Positions 36,360 through 45,409 of a stretch of 64,000 nucleotides of DNA are shown piece after piece. Where the stretch lies: NCBI GenBank assembly GCA_021776295.1, contig JAJFGE010000069.1, positions 1-64,000 of the forward strand, in the 5' to 3' direction. The notes beneath the pieces are model-generated. The model worked only from the letters and a program-made list of their open reading frames with translations, did no database searches and was not told the DNA's origin. Both the position numbers and the translations under genes were made by a program. The DNA comes from Hyphococcus sp. Its GTDB lineage: Bacteria; Pseudomonadota; Alphaproteobacteria; Caulobacterales; Parvularculaceae. The first letter of the stretch is position 1. Every line of letters begins with the position of its first letter.

Positions 36360-37268
36360 ATGCCGCTGTTCCTGCCACCACTGAATGCCGTGCGCGCCTA
36401 TGAGGCCGCCGCCCGCCACCTCAATTTTTCCCGCGCCGCCGAGGAGTTGGGTGTCACGCAGGGTGCGATCAGCAAGCAGGTCATTTTGCTTGAGGATTAT
36501 ATTGGGGCGAAGCTTTTTGAACGCTTGCCTGGCGGACTGGCGCTGACGGCAGAGGGAAACGCCCTACGCAATACCATCGCGCCTGCGTTTGAGCTTCTGG
36601 GTGAGGCGTTCGACCGCTTTCATCGCCGGCCGCCGCGGTCAAATGTTTGCCGTATCTCGACGCTGGCGTCATTTGCATCGCAATTTCTCGTTCCGCATTT
36701 GAGCTATTTTGAGGACCAGCATCCAGATATTAAGCTGGAGATATTAACGTCCGACCGGCTTGTTGATCTCGCCAGGGAAGAAGTTGATTTGAGCGTGCGT
36801 TACGGGCCCGGCGGCAAGGGCGACCTGATCGAGGCGCCGCTGGTAACAGGCATGTTGGCGGCAGTGTCGTCGCCGCAACTTTTGCAGCGCGCAGCGGACG
36901 CAAACGATCTGGCGGCGTTCCTGTCTTCTGTTCGGCGCATTCAGGTTTTTTCAAATAATGAATGGCGCAAGTGGATGGAAGTAACGGGTGTTGATCTCTC
37001 CGAAGCGCGGCGCCCGTTTATTATCGAAGACTTTATTGTCGCCATAGAAGCGGTGCTTGCCGGTCAAGGCGTTGCACTGCTGCCGGAAATTCTTGTTCGC
37101 AAACATCTTGCCAACGGCGACATGAAGCTGTTTTGTACGACACTGATCGAGTGGAACCAGACTTACTATACCGCGCATGTTCCAGGCGCTGAACGCCGGC
37201 CGGTTGTTCGCGATGTACTCGCCTGGCTGCGCAATGAAGTTTCTGCAAGCGCCAAAACGAACGAATAG
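36360..37268 (+). CDS. LysR-family transcriptional regulator (GcvA-like)
   Basis: 302 aa. The winged HTH at residues 1-65 (PLNAVRAYEAAARHLNFSRA, ELGVTQGAISKQV, LGGLALTAEGNAL-type) is close to GcvA. The effector domain follows (about 90-295). Being divergent from tdh, it is a candidate regulator of the threonine-to-glycine route. A CTCA-N6-TGAG inverted repeat at 36320-36333 lies in the shared 107-base spacer. No ligand can be inferred from sequence alone. Confidence 0.9.
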   Translation: MPLFLPPLNAVRAYEAAARHLNFSRAAEELGVTQGAISKQVILLEDYIGAKLFERLPGGLALTAEGNALRNTIAPAFELLGEAFDRFHRRPPRSNVCRISTLASFASQFLVPHLSYFEDQHPDIKLEILTSDRLVDLAREEVDLSVRYGPGGKGDLIEAPLVTGMLAAVSSPQLLQRAADANDLAAFLSSVRRIQVFSNNEWRKWMEVTGVDLSEARRPFIIEDFIVAIEAVLAGQGVALLPEILVRKHLANGDMKLFCTTLIEWNQTYYTAHVPGAERRPVVRDVLAWLRNEVSASAKTNE

Positions 37269-37401
37269 TTTCCGGTTGATGAGCCGCGAATATTTCTCAT
37301 GAGGCCGTCGCCAAATTCTCGATTCCGTAAAACAGCGTAGCGCGCCATCTTCTCCTTGCGCATCGGCAAAAAGATGCGCTCCGGAAAAGGAGAACGGACC
37401 C

Positions 37402-37719
37402 ATGACAACAACAGTGAAATTAATGATGATGCTTGCCGGCGCGGCAACCTTGAGTTCTTTGCCCATAGAGCCCGCTAATGCGGAAAATAATGAAGTTCGA
37501 TATGAAGCGAGCGAACTGTCTACGATCAGTGGAGCTGAACACATTTATAGCGAAATTCATGCAACGGCGGTTGAAGTTTGCGGTGAAGAATATGGCGGCC
37601 ATCGCCTGGTCAAATACCGCGCCGAACGCGAGCGTTGCATCGTCGAAGTTGTTGACGATCTTGTGAGCGAGGTGAACCATCCGCAACTCAGCACAGTTCA
37701 CGCGCAAGCAACGAGCTAA
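37402..37719 (+). CDS. UrcA-family exported protein
   Basis: 105 aa with a signal peptide (MTTTVKLMMMLAGAATLSSL, cleavage near NAEN) and the UrcA pattern: VRYEASELSTISGAEHIYSE, then HATAVEVCGEEY and RCIVEVVDDLVSEVNHPQLS, with two Cys that probably form a disulfide. UrcA proteins are small, mostly periplasmic and of unknown function, common in Alphaproteobacteria and Xanthomonadales. The start has GGAG nine bases upstream. Confidence 0.8.
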   Translation: MTTTVKLMMMLAGAATLSSLPIEPANAENNEVRYEASELSTISGAEHIYSEIHATAVEVCGEEYGGHRLVKYRAERERCIVEVVDDLVSEVNHPQLSTVHAQATS

Positions 37720-37794
37720 ACGATTGCGACCTTTCGGGCGCGTCTTCGTCAGCGATGAAGGCGCGCCGGGATGGTAAAACATCACTAAGAAGAT

Positions 37795-38997
37795 TCAGAT
37801 GATTGCAAGTAGCCGCCCGACTTTGATGAAAGCCGCCACCGCGCGATCGACCTGTTCGTCGCTATGAGCCGCGCACATTTGCGTGCGGATACGCGCCAGG
37901 CCCTTCGGCACCACCGGGAACGAGAAGGCGGTGACATAAACCCCTTCATCCATCAGCGCCGCCGCCATTTCGCCAGCCAGTTTCGCATCGCCGATCATCA
38001 CCGGGATGATCGGGTGCTCGCCGGGCAGGAGGTCAAACCCGGCCTCTGTCATTTGCGCGCGAAAGCGCTGCGCATTGCGAAACAATTGCTTGCGTAAATC
38101 GCCGCCATCGCGGACGAGTTCAAACGTCTTCATCGCCGCGCCAAGCAGCGCCGGCGTCAGCGCATTGGAGAACAGGTATGGCCGTGCGCGGTTGCGCAAC
38201 AGATGCACCACATTCTTCGATGCGCAGATATAACCGCCCATGCCGCCGCCCAGCGCCTTGCCGAGCGTACCGGTGAGAATGTCGATGCGGTCAGCAACGC
38301 CGCAATGTTCCGGCGCGCCCTTGCCATTGGCCCCCATAAATCCCGTGGCATGACAATCATCGACCATCACCAGCGCGTCATACTTGTCCGCAAGCTGACA
38401 AATCTGATCGAGCTTGGCGATATAGCCGTCCATCGAGAAGACACCGTCGGTGACGATCAGCTTGGTGCGCGCGCCGTCGGCATCGGCCTGTTTCAACTGC
38501 TCTTCGAGCGCGCTCATATCCGAATTGGCGAAGCGATAGCGCTTGGCCTTGCACAGGCGGACCCCGTCAATGATTGAGGCGTGGTTCAGCGCATCGGAGA
38601 TGATTGCGTCTTCCGCGCCTAGCAGCGGTTCAAAGACGCCGCCATTGGCGTCAAAACAGGCGGCGAAAAGGATTGAATCCTCATAACCGAGAAAATCGGC
38701 AATCTCCTTTTCGACCCGGCGGTGGAGATCGCTGGTGCCGCAGATAAACCGCACCGACGCCATGCCGAAACCATAGGCGTCCATCGTCTCCTTCGCCGCC
38801 GCGATCAGCGCCGGATTATCGGCAAGGCCAAGATAATTATTGGCGCAAAAATTTAACACCCGGACGGTCTTGCCATTATGGATGACGTCAATCTCCGGGC
38901 CCTGGGGCGAGGTGATCTGCCGCTCGTTTTTTTCAAGGCCTTGCTCGCGAATATCGGCCAGTGTTGCGTCTATCCGGGCGTAGAATGCATCGCGCAT
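37795..38997 (-). CDS. kbl: Glycine C-acetyltransferase (2-amino-3-ketobutyrate CoA ligase)
   Basis: PLP enzyme that cleaves 2-amino-3-ketobutyrate with CoA into glycine and acetyl-CoA, completing threonine breakdown started by Tdh. 400 aa from the ATG at 38997 (MRDAFYARIDATLADIREQG), which aligns with the known Kbl start and has GGAG six bases upstream. PLP Lys is in DILTGTLGKALGGG; other motifs are FCANNYLGLADNP and VMVDDCHATGF. Same strand as tdh but separated by two genes. Confidence 0.96.
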   Translation of the reverse strand: MRDAFYARIDATLADIREQGLEKNERQITSPQGPEIDVIHNGKTVRVLNFCANNYLGLADNPALIAAAKETMDAYGFGMASVRFICGTSDLHRRVEKEIADFLGYEDSILFAACFDANGGVFEPLLGAEDAIISDALNHASIIDGVRLCKAKRYRFANSDMSALEEQLKQADADGARTKLIVTDGVFSMDGYIAKLDQICQLADKYDALVMVDDCHATGFMGANGKGAPEHCGVADRIDILTGTLGKALGGGMGGYICASKNVVHLLRNRARPYLFSNALTPALLGAAMKTFELVRDGGDLRKQLFRNAQRFRAQMTEAGFDLLPGEHPIIPVMIGDAKLAGEMAAALMDEGVYVTAFSFPVVPKGLARIRTQMCAAHSDEQVDRAVAAFIKVGRLLAII

Positions 38998-39195
38998 GAG
39001 CGTCTCCGTCATTAAGCCATTTGTGGACGGTTGTCGGGACGGTTTGACAGCGCCGGGCGCCAACGTCAATTGGCGCCTGGCGGCAAGGTTTTCAAATAGA
39101 TATGCCGTCAAGCTTGCCTTGTTTACAGTCGCCCGGCAGTGTTCACAGCGAATAGTAACAAGTGATTGTTTCGGGCAAACAAAAGGCGAGCCATC

Positions 39196-40935
39196 ATGAA
39201 AACCAATCGGCGGGATATTTTGCGCGGCGCGGCGCTGACGGGGGTGGTTGCGGGGGCGGGCGCGCTTTCCGCCTGCGGCGAGGGCGTCAAGGCGCCATCG
39301 CCTGCGAATGCGGTTGGCGATGAAATTACCACCCGCACCCTTGCCGAGGCGGAAAAGCTTCAGGGCATTTCCCTCACCCCGGCTGAGCGCGAGCAGATGT
39401 TGGGCGATCTTGAAGCCAAACTTGAGGCGCTAGCGCGGTTGCGCGCGGTGGATATGCCCAACACTGATGCGCCGGCGCTATTGTTTGACCCCAAGCTGCC
39501 CGGAAAATCAGTTCGCTCACAGAAGAATATTCTGGCTCTGTCAGAGGCTAAAAAACCGCTGCCGGACAAAGACGCAGATATCGCGTTCGCCAGCGTCGTG
39601 GAACAGGGCCAATGGCTGCGCGCCGGCGCTATCAGCGCTACAAGGCTGACGGAAATTTACTTAAAGCGCATCGAGCAATATGACGCGGACTTGCGCGCCT
39701 TTATCACCGTGACGCCGGCGATCGCGCGTTTGCAGGCGGCCAAGGCTGATAAGGATTTCGCCGCCGGGCGCGTGCGCAGCGCGTTGCAGGGTATTGCCTA
39801 TGGGTTGAAAGATCTGGTTGACACCAAAGAGATAAAAACCACCTGGGGCGCGACGCCCTATAAAACCCGGACGCCGGACCATGACGCGCAAATCGTCCGC
39901 AAGCTGCAACGCGCCGGCGCGGTGATGCTCGGCAAGACCTCTTGCGGCGCGCTCGCCTATGGCGATCAGTGGTTTGATGCGCGCACCAAAAACCCCTGGA
40001 ACATAAAAGAAGGCTCATCAGGCTCGTCCGCCGGATCAGCTTCGGCGACAGCAGCGGGGCTGTGCAGCTTTGGCGTCGGAACGGAAACGCTTGGCTCGAT
40101 CATCTCGCCGTCGGAGCGTTGCGGCGCTGCGGGATTGCGGCCAACTTTCGGGCGTGTCTCACGCCATGGGGTGATGGCGCTGTGCTGGTCGCTCGACAAA
40201 ATCGGCGCTATCTGCCGCAGCGTAGAAGACACCGCCGCTGTATTGTCGGCTATGAATGGTTATGATGCGGACGATCCTTCCACTGCGCGGATTGGTTTTA
40301 CCTATGACAGCGCCGTCGATGTCGCGGGGATGACGGTCGGCTATGTACCGGCGTGGTTTGAAGAGGGCGATGCCGCTGACCGCGCCGGGCTGGAGGCATT
40401 GCGCGGGCTCGGCGTGACGGTGAAGGAATTTGCCTGGCCGGAGCTGAGCTTTGATGCGTTGATTGAAATTGTGCTGGTGGAATCGGCGGCGGCTTTTGCC
40501 GAGCTTACCCTGTCCGGGGGTGATGACGAACTGGTGTGGCAGGAGCCGCAAGCCTGGCCAAATACATGGCGCGCGGCGCGGTTTATTTCCGCGGTGGACT
40601 ATGTGCAGATGGACCGGCTGCGGCGCAAGCTGATGCAGGATATGCGTATGGCGTTCGAAGGCTTCGATGCATTGATCGGCCCGCATTTTGCCGGCGGCGC
40701 GCTTCTCGCCACCAACATGACCGGCCATCCGCAACTGGCGTTGCGCACCGGGTTCGCGCAAAAACCAAACCGCACCCTGGCAACCAGTGAAACGCCGGAA
40801 GGTGCGGAGACATTTCGCGTGCCGCGCGGGGTTAGTCTGTGGGGAGACTTGTTTCAGGAAGGCAAAATCATTGCGCTCGGCGCAGCGATGGAAAAAGCGC
40901 TTGGTGTTTCAAGTGAGCGGCCTCCGGGTTTTTAA
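39196..40935 (+). CDS. Exported amidase-signature enzyme (Tat signal, possible lipoprotein)
   Basis: 579 aa. The first residues contain the twin Arg of NRRDILRG followed by a hydrophobic stretch and SACGEG, so Tat export and perhaps lipid anchoring at Cys. Amidase signature: catalytic Lys in AYGLKDLVD, cis-Ser in EGSSGSSAGSAS, nucleophile Ser in VGTETLGSIISPS. Between signal and amidase lies about 100 residues with a helical LTPAEREQMLGDLEAKLEAL followed by PNTDAPALLFDP, reminiscent of the GatC/AtzG helper subunit. It could hydrolyse amides or peptides outside the cytoplasm; substrate unknown. Confidence 0.87.
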   Translation: MKTNRRDILRGAALTGVVAGAGALSACGEGVKAPSPANAVGDEITTRTLAEAEKLQGISLTPAEREQMLGDLEAKLEALARLRAVDMPNTDAPALLFDPKLPGKSVRSQKNILALSEAKKPLPDKDADIAFASVVEQGQWLRAGAISATRLTEIYLKRIEQYDADLRAFITVTPAIARLQAAKADKDFAAGRVRSALQGIAYGLKDLVDTKEIKTTWGATPYKTRTPDHDAQIVRKLQRAGAVMLGKTSCGALAYGDQWFDARTKNPWNIKEGSSGSSAGSASATAAGLCSFGVGTETLGSIISPSERCGAAGLRPTFGRVSRHGVMALCWSLDKIGAICRSVEDTAAVLSAMNGYDADDPSTARIGFTYDSAVDVAGMTVGYVPAWFEEGDAADRAGLEALRGLGVTVKEFAWPELSFDALIEIVLVESAAAFAELTLSGGDDELVWQEPQAWPNTWRAARFISAVDYVQMDRLRRKLMQDMRMAFEGFDALIGPHFAGGALLATNMTGHPQLALRTGFAQKPNRTLATSETPEGAETFRVPRGVSLWGDLFQEGKIIALGAAMEKALGVSSERPPGF

Positions 40936-41741
40936 GTTTTATAGCGCGCTCCCTTGACGGGCGGGCTTTCTGGCGCGCCGGCGAAACACTGAGCGATCTC
41001 CATCCAGCGTGAAGCGTTGTCGCCAATGGTCTCAAGAGATGTGTCCGCAATATTGCGCGTCTGCGTGACGACTTGGGCAAAGTGAACCGCCTCGCCAATC
41101 ACTGCATTGCCCTCTTGCGCCTCGTTCCATTCCCAAACCCCGCCCGATGGCGCCGTCAGCCGCACATAGGGCTTGGGCAAGGGGACATCTTGCCCGCGAT
41201 TTTTAAACGTCCAGCTATAGGTAGTAACACCCAAGTGACAAATATTCCGGATACGGTCTTTTTCCGCGCGCGCAAGCCCCAGTACGTCAAACACCCCCTG
41301 TCCATGAGCCCAGCTCTCCATTTGCCGGGCGGTCATTTTTGATCGTGCTGTCATGTCCGGCCCTACCCAGGCGATACGGGCGTGCGGGTCGGCGCAGGCG
41401 TAACTGTTGGCAAGCTCGGGATAATAGTTGCGCCAGGCATCCAATAACGCGCGCCCGTGCAGCCCGTTTAGCGTCTCATCAAGCCATATCCGCTGCACTT
41501 GGCGGTGGGTTTTCCCGGCAATCAAGTGCTCAGCTATAGCGGTAATAAAGACCTGAAACTGTTCGCGCCCCGCAAGCGTCAGTCCGGCGGCGATGTTCCA
41601 CATATGCAGATGGGCGATGACATCTTCGATAGTCCAGTCTTTGAAAAGCGTGAGCCTGCCAAGCGTTTTCTCATCGGCGCCATCAAGTATGTTCTCCAGC
41701 GCGCGGCTTTCATCGGCAAAGTCTTGGGCTTCATTCATCAT
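40932..41741 (-). CDS. TIGR03084-type metal-binding protein (DinB/maleylpyruvate isomerase fold)
   Basis: 269 aa. The four-helix DinB-like fold is indicated by LTLFKDWTIEDVIAHLHMWN near the N-terminus and MESWAHGQGVFDVLG in the middle; His44 or His46 together with Glu142 and His146 would bind a metal, as in mycothiol-dependent maleylpyruvate isomerase. A second domain follows (about 165-265) with LTAPSGGVWEWNE. It is the last gene of the carboxylase operon, 15 bases after the biotin carboxylase gene. It converges with the amidase gene, overlapping by four bases. Confidence 0.8.
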   Translation of the reverse strand: MMNEAQDFADESRALENILDGADEKTLGRLTLFKDWTIEDVIAHLHMWNIAAGLTLAGREQFQVFITAIAEHLIAGKTHRQVQRIWLDETLNGLHGRALLDAWRNYYPELANSYACADPHARIAWVGPDMTARSKMTARQMESWAHGQGVFDVLGLARAEKDRIRNICHLGVTTYSWTFKNRGQDVPLPKPYVRLTAPSGGVWEWNEAQEGNAVIGEAVHFAQVVTQTRNIADTSLETIGDNASRWMEIAQCFAGAPESPPVKGARYKT

Positions 41742-41756
41742 AGCGCGGACGGGCCA

Positions 41757-43763
41757 TTATTCTGCGGCGGAGATTTCCATAATTAATGCATTGACCGGGA
41801 TTTGCACGCCGGCGCTAAAGTGAATATCAGCGACGACGCCGTCAATCTCGGCGTATAGCTCATGCTGCATTTTCATCGCCTCAAGAACCGCCAGACGCGT
41901 CCCCCGCGCAACTTTCTGTCCGGGCGCCACGCAGACATCAACCAGCATGCCATGCATCGGTGCGGTAACAGCCCCGGCGCCGGCGCTGTCGGTCGTTGTG
42001 GCGATGATTGCGTTCAAGTTTTGCAAGTCGAAGTCGCGGCCGTCGATGGAGATTTGTATTCTGGCATGGGCCGCGTCGTCGGGCAGGTTGAATGAAATCA
42101 TATGCCGGGCGCCTTCGATAGAAAACACGGCTTCATAGCGCTCAATCTTGACGGCCTCCACAGCTATCGTCCGGCCTTCATGCTCGACATGATACTGCTT
42201 CGGTCCGACAGGCGTTACGGTAAGGTTTAATGTTTGGTCGCCATCGACAAAACTATACGGCGTGATGATTTTTGTCGCACTCGTCCAGTTTGCGAGCGCC
42301 GGTGATACGCACACCGTCTGCGCCAGCATTCGTGCGTGCGCGGCTTCATATAACAGTACGACGGCGCAGGCGGCGTCCTCGGCGTCGAGCTTCGGGGCGG
42401 CGAGATCTTCGCTCGAAAACGCCTCCTCTATGAACGCGGTTGTTGCCTCGCCCTTGGCAAAAGCGGGGCGTTCCAGCGCGTCGATGAGAAAATTTTTATT
42501 GGTCGCGACGCCGAACAGGGTTGTGCGTTTCAACACTTCAATCAACTTGCGTCGCGCCTCGTTGCGGCTGGATCCATGGGCGATGATTTTCGCAATCATC
42601 GGATCGTAATAGGAGGATATGTCGCCGCCAGTAGTGATGCCGGCGTCAATCCGAATCCCGGGCGCGATCGCCGGGCGCCACAGATCAACCGGCCCGGCGG
42701 CGGGTAGAAATCCCTGAGAAACATCTTCTGCATAAAGACGAGCCTCGATAGCATGGCCGGTCAGCTCGACATCGTCTTGTGAAAAGCCAAGCGCTTCGCC
42801 TTGCGCGACGCGGATTTGCAGCGCGACGAGATCGCGGCCCGTCACCATTTCCGTTACCGGATGCTCCACCTGCAGGCGCGTGTTCATTTCCAGAAAATAA
42901 AACGCGTCCTCGCTATCCAGCAAAAACTCAACCGTGCCGGCGCCAAGATAGTTGATATCGTGCGCGGCTTTAACGGCGGCGGCGCCGATTTTCTTGCGCA
43001 GCGCCGGCGTCATCACCGGGCAGGGCGCTTCTTCCAGCACCTTTTGATGCCGGCGCTGCACCGAACAGTCGCGCTCGCCAAGATGAACGACATTGCCATG
43101 CCGGTCGGCGAAAATCTGGATTTCAACATGGCGCGGGCTTATGATTGCGCGCTCAAGGATTAACTCACCGGACCCAAACGCATTTTCCGCCTCGCTGCGG
43201 GCGGCTTTAAGCGCGTCGGCGAGGTCGCACTCGCTTTCGACTAAACGCATACCGCGCCCGCCGCCGCCGCTTGCGGCCTTGACCATCAGCGGAAATCCAA
43301 CTTCGCTCGCCGCATTGATCAGCGCGTCGTCTGACTGGTCCGCACCATGATAACCTGGCACGCATGCGACCCCGGCGTCGATCATCCGGCGTTTGGCCTT
43401 CGCCTTGTCGCCCATCAGCGCGATGGCGTCGGGCGCGGGGCCAATAAAAATAATCCCGGCTTCACCGCAAGCCTCGGCGAAGGCTGCATTCTCCGACAGA
43501 AATCCGTAGCCGGGGTGAATGGCCTCTGCACCGCTGTTGCGGGCAGCGTCGATAATTCGTGTCGCGTCGAGATAGGACTGTGCCGCCGGCGCCGGGCCGA
43601 GCCGGCAGGCGGCATCGGCCATTTTGACATGCGGCGCATCGGCGTCGGCATCTGAATAGACCGCGATGGTGCGCAATCCCATTTCGTGCGCACTGCGCAT
43701 GATGCGACAGGCGATCTCACCGCGATTGGCGATCAGGATGCTTGAGAAAGGTGCTGGCGTCAT
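41757..43763 (-). CDS. Acyl-CoA carboxylase, biotin carboxylase/biotin carrier subunit (AtuF/LiuD-like)
   Basis: 668 aa from the ATG at 43763 (MTPAPFSSILIANRGEIACR); a longer frame overlaps the previous gene. Biotin carboxylase domain 1-445 with ATP-grasp loop KAASGGGGRGMR and ERDCSVQRRHQKVLEEAPCP; a BT-like middle; C-terminal biotinyl domain with EAMKM (biotin-Lys631). With the carboxyltransferase it should form an alpha6beta6 acyl-CoA carboxylase. The AtuA neighbour suggests geranyl-CoA or a related branched acyl-CoA as substrate; methylcrotonyl- or propionyl-CoA cannot be ruled out. Confidence 0.92.
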   Translation of the reverse strand: MTPAPFSSILIANRGEIACRIMRSAHEMGLRTIAVYSDADADAPHVKMADAACRLGPAPAAQSYLDATRIIDAARNSGAEAIHPGYGFLSENAAFAEACGEAGIIFIGPAPDAIALMGDKAKAKRRMIDAGVACVPGYHGADQSDDALINAASEVGFPLMVKAASGGGGRGMRLVESECDLADALKAARSEAENAFGSGELILERAIISPRHVEIQIFADRHGNVVHLGERDCSVQRRHQKVLEEAPCPVMTPALRKKIGAAAVKAAHDINYLGAGTVEFLLDSEDAFYFLEMNTRLQVEHPVTEMVTGRDLVALQIRVAQGEALGFSQDDVELTGHAIEARLYAEDVSQGFLPAAGPVDLWRPAIAPGIRIDAGITTGGDISSYYDPMIAKIIAHGSSRNEARRKLIEVLKRTTLFGVATNKNFLIDALERPAFAKGEATTAFIEEAFSSEDLAAPKLDAEDAACAVVLLYEAAHARMLAQTVCVSPALANWTSATKIITPYSFVDGDQTLNLTVTPVGPKQYHVEHEGRTIAVEAVKIERYEAVFSIEGARHMISFNLPDDAAHARIQISIDGRDFDLQNLNAIIATTTDSAGAGAVTAPMHGMLVDVCVAPGQKVARGTRLAVLEAMKMQHELYAEIDGVVADIHFSAGVQIPVNALIMEISAAE

Positions 43764-43773
43764 GCTTATACCT

Positions 43774-45396
43774 TCACATCCGCGCAATGCCGAAGCTGTT
43801 GGGCTTGACTTCGCGATGGCGCGCTTCCCAAACAGTCGCCAGTAAAAAGCCAAGCGTCTGGCGGGTCTCACGCGGGTCGATCATGCCGTCGTCGAGACAG
43901 TGACCAGAGGTGTAGAACGCGCCCGACTGCCGGTCGAACATATGCGCCAGCATTTTTTCCTGCATCGCCAGCTGGTCGCGGTTGACCTCCGCGCCGGCTT
44001 TTGCAGCCGTGCCCTCGGCGACAATGCTCATCACTTGCGCGGCCTGCGCGCCGCCCATAACACCGGTTGCGGCATTGGGCCAGGTGACGCAAAAATCGGG
44101 ATCGTAACCCCGCCCGCACATGCCATAATTACCGGCGCCGAAACTGGCGCCAATCATAAAGGTAATACGCGGCACACTGACATTAGTTACGGCCTGGATC
44201 ATTTTCGATCCGTGTTTAATCATGCCGCCTTGTTCATAGTCTTTGCCGACGAGATAGCCGGTTGTGTTTTGCAGAAACACCAGCGGAATATCGGTCTGAT
44301 CACATAGCTGCATGAATTGCGCAGCTTTCGTAGCGCCATCGGTGTCAATCGGGCCATTATTGCCGATCAAGCCGCAAGCGAGCCCATGGACTTCCGCCTG
44401 GAGGCACACCGTGGAAACGCCATAGCCTGGTTTGAAGTCGCTAAAGTCCGAACCGTCAACAATGCGCGCGGCGAGCTCGCGCATGTCATAGGGTTTTTTA
44501 TAGTCGCTCGGAACAATGCCGAGAATTTCGTCCGGATCATATTCCGGTTCACGAACGGTTTGTTGCGGCAGCGTTGGGCAGCGCGTGTTCCACTGCAATC
44601 GCGAGACAACTTCGCGCGCCATCAGCGCCGCCTCGCCGTCATTTTCTGCAAGATACTCAACCAGTCCGGTGACAGACGCATGCATCTGCGCACCGCCAAG
44701 TTCTTCTTCGGAGGCGATCTCTCCGGTTGCGGCTTTCAAGAGAGGCGGGCCGGCGAGAAACGCCTTGCCGCCGCCTTTGACGGCGATCACATAGTCCGAT
44801 AGGCCCGGCATGTAAGCGCCGCCGGCGGTTGATGAGCCGTGGAGGATGGAAATCACCGGCAGGCCTTGCTTGGAGAGGCGGGCAAGATTGGCGAATAATG
44901 TGCCGCCTTCCAAAAATCCGCCCACGGTGTAATTCATCAAATCACCGCCAGCGCTTTCAACCAGGTGAATGAAGGGCAGTTTCTGCGCCAGCGCGATTTC
45001 CTGCGCGCGTTTTAGCCGGTAGCCGCCAGCGACGGTCATCGCCCCAGCCTTGATGGCGCTGTCATCATTAACGATCGCGCAGCGCACGCCATTGATAAAA
45101 CCGATCCCTGACATGATGGTTGAGCCGGGAATGGATTTTTCTTCATTATCAGTATCAAGCAGATAGCCGGCAATATTGCCGATTTCAAAATACGGCATGC
45201 CAGGATCGAGGAGACGCGCGAGACGTTCGCGCGGCAACAACTGGCCGCGCTTTTCAAACCGCTCCTTGCGGCTGGCGGAGCGCGCCGGTGCACGTGCGTT
45301 TAGCGCGCGCAATTTATCGACCAGCGCGGTCATGTCGGCGTGGTTTTGTCTGAAGCTATCAGACTGCGTATTTATCTTCGAGCGAAAAGCCGTCAT
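43774..45396 (-). CDS. Acyl-CoA carboxylase, carboxyltransferase subunit (AtuC/LiuB-like)
   Basis: 540 aa with the crotonase-like two-half architecture: KRGQLLPRERLARLLDPGMP at the start, SAGGDLMNYTVGGFLEGG and HGSSTAGGAYMPGLSDY in the N half, and QNTTGYLVGKDYEQGGMIKH plus SFGAGNYGMCGRGYDP in the C half. It moves the carboxyl group from biotin to the acyl-CoA. The pattern is of the methylcrotonyl/geranyl-CoA type rather than propionyl. It lies 13 bases after the AtuA gene and 10 before the biotin carboxylase. Confidence 0.93.
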   Translation of the reverse strand: MTAFRSKINTQSDSFRQNHADMTALVDKLRALNARAPARSASRKERFEKRGQLLPRERLARLLDPGMPYFEIGNIAGYLLDTDNEEKSIPGSTIMSGIGFINGVRCAIVNDDSAIKAGAMTVAGGYRLKRAQEIALAQKLPFIHLVESAGGDLMNYTVGGFLEGGTLFANLARLSKQGLPVISILHGSSTAGGAYMPGLSDYVIAVKGGGKAFLAGPPLLKAATGEIASEEELGGAQMHASVTGLVEYLAENDGEAALMAREVVSRLQWNTRCPTLPQQTVREPEYDPDEILGIVPSDYKKPYDMRELAARIVDGSDFSDFKPGYGVSTVCLQAEVHGLACGLIGNNGPIDTDGATKAAQFMQLCDQTDIPLVFLQNTTGYLVGKDYEQGGMIKHGSKMIQAVTNVSVPRITFMIGASFGAGNYGMCGRGYDPDFCVTWPNAATGVMGGAQAAQVMSIVAEGTAAKAGAEVNRDQLAMQEKMLAHMFDRQSGAFYTSGHCLDDGMIDPRETRQTLGFLLATVWEARHREVKPNSFGIARM

Positions 45397-45409
45397 GAGA
45401 ACGCCTTGG

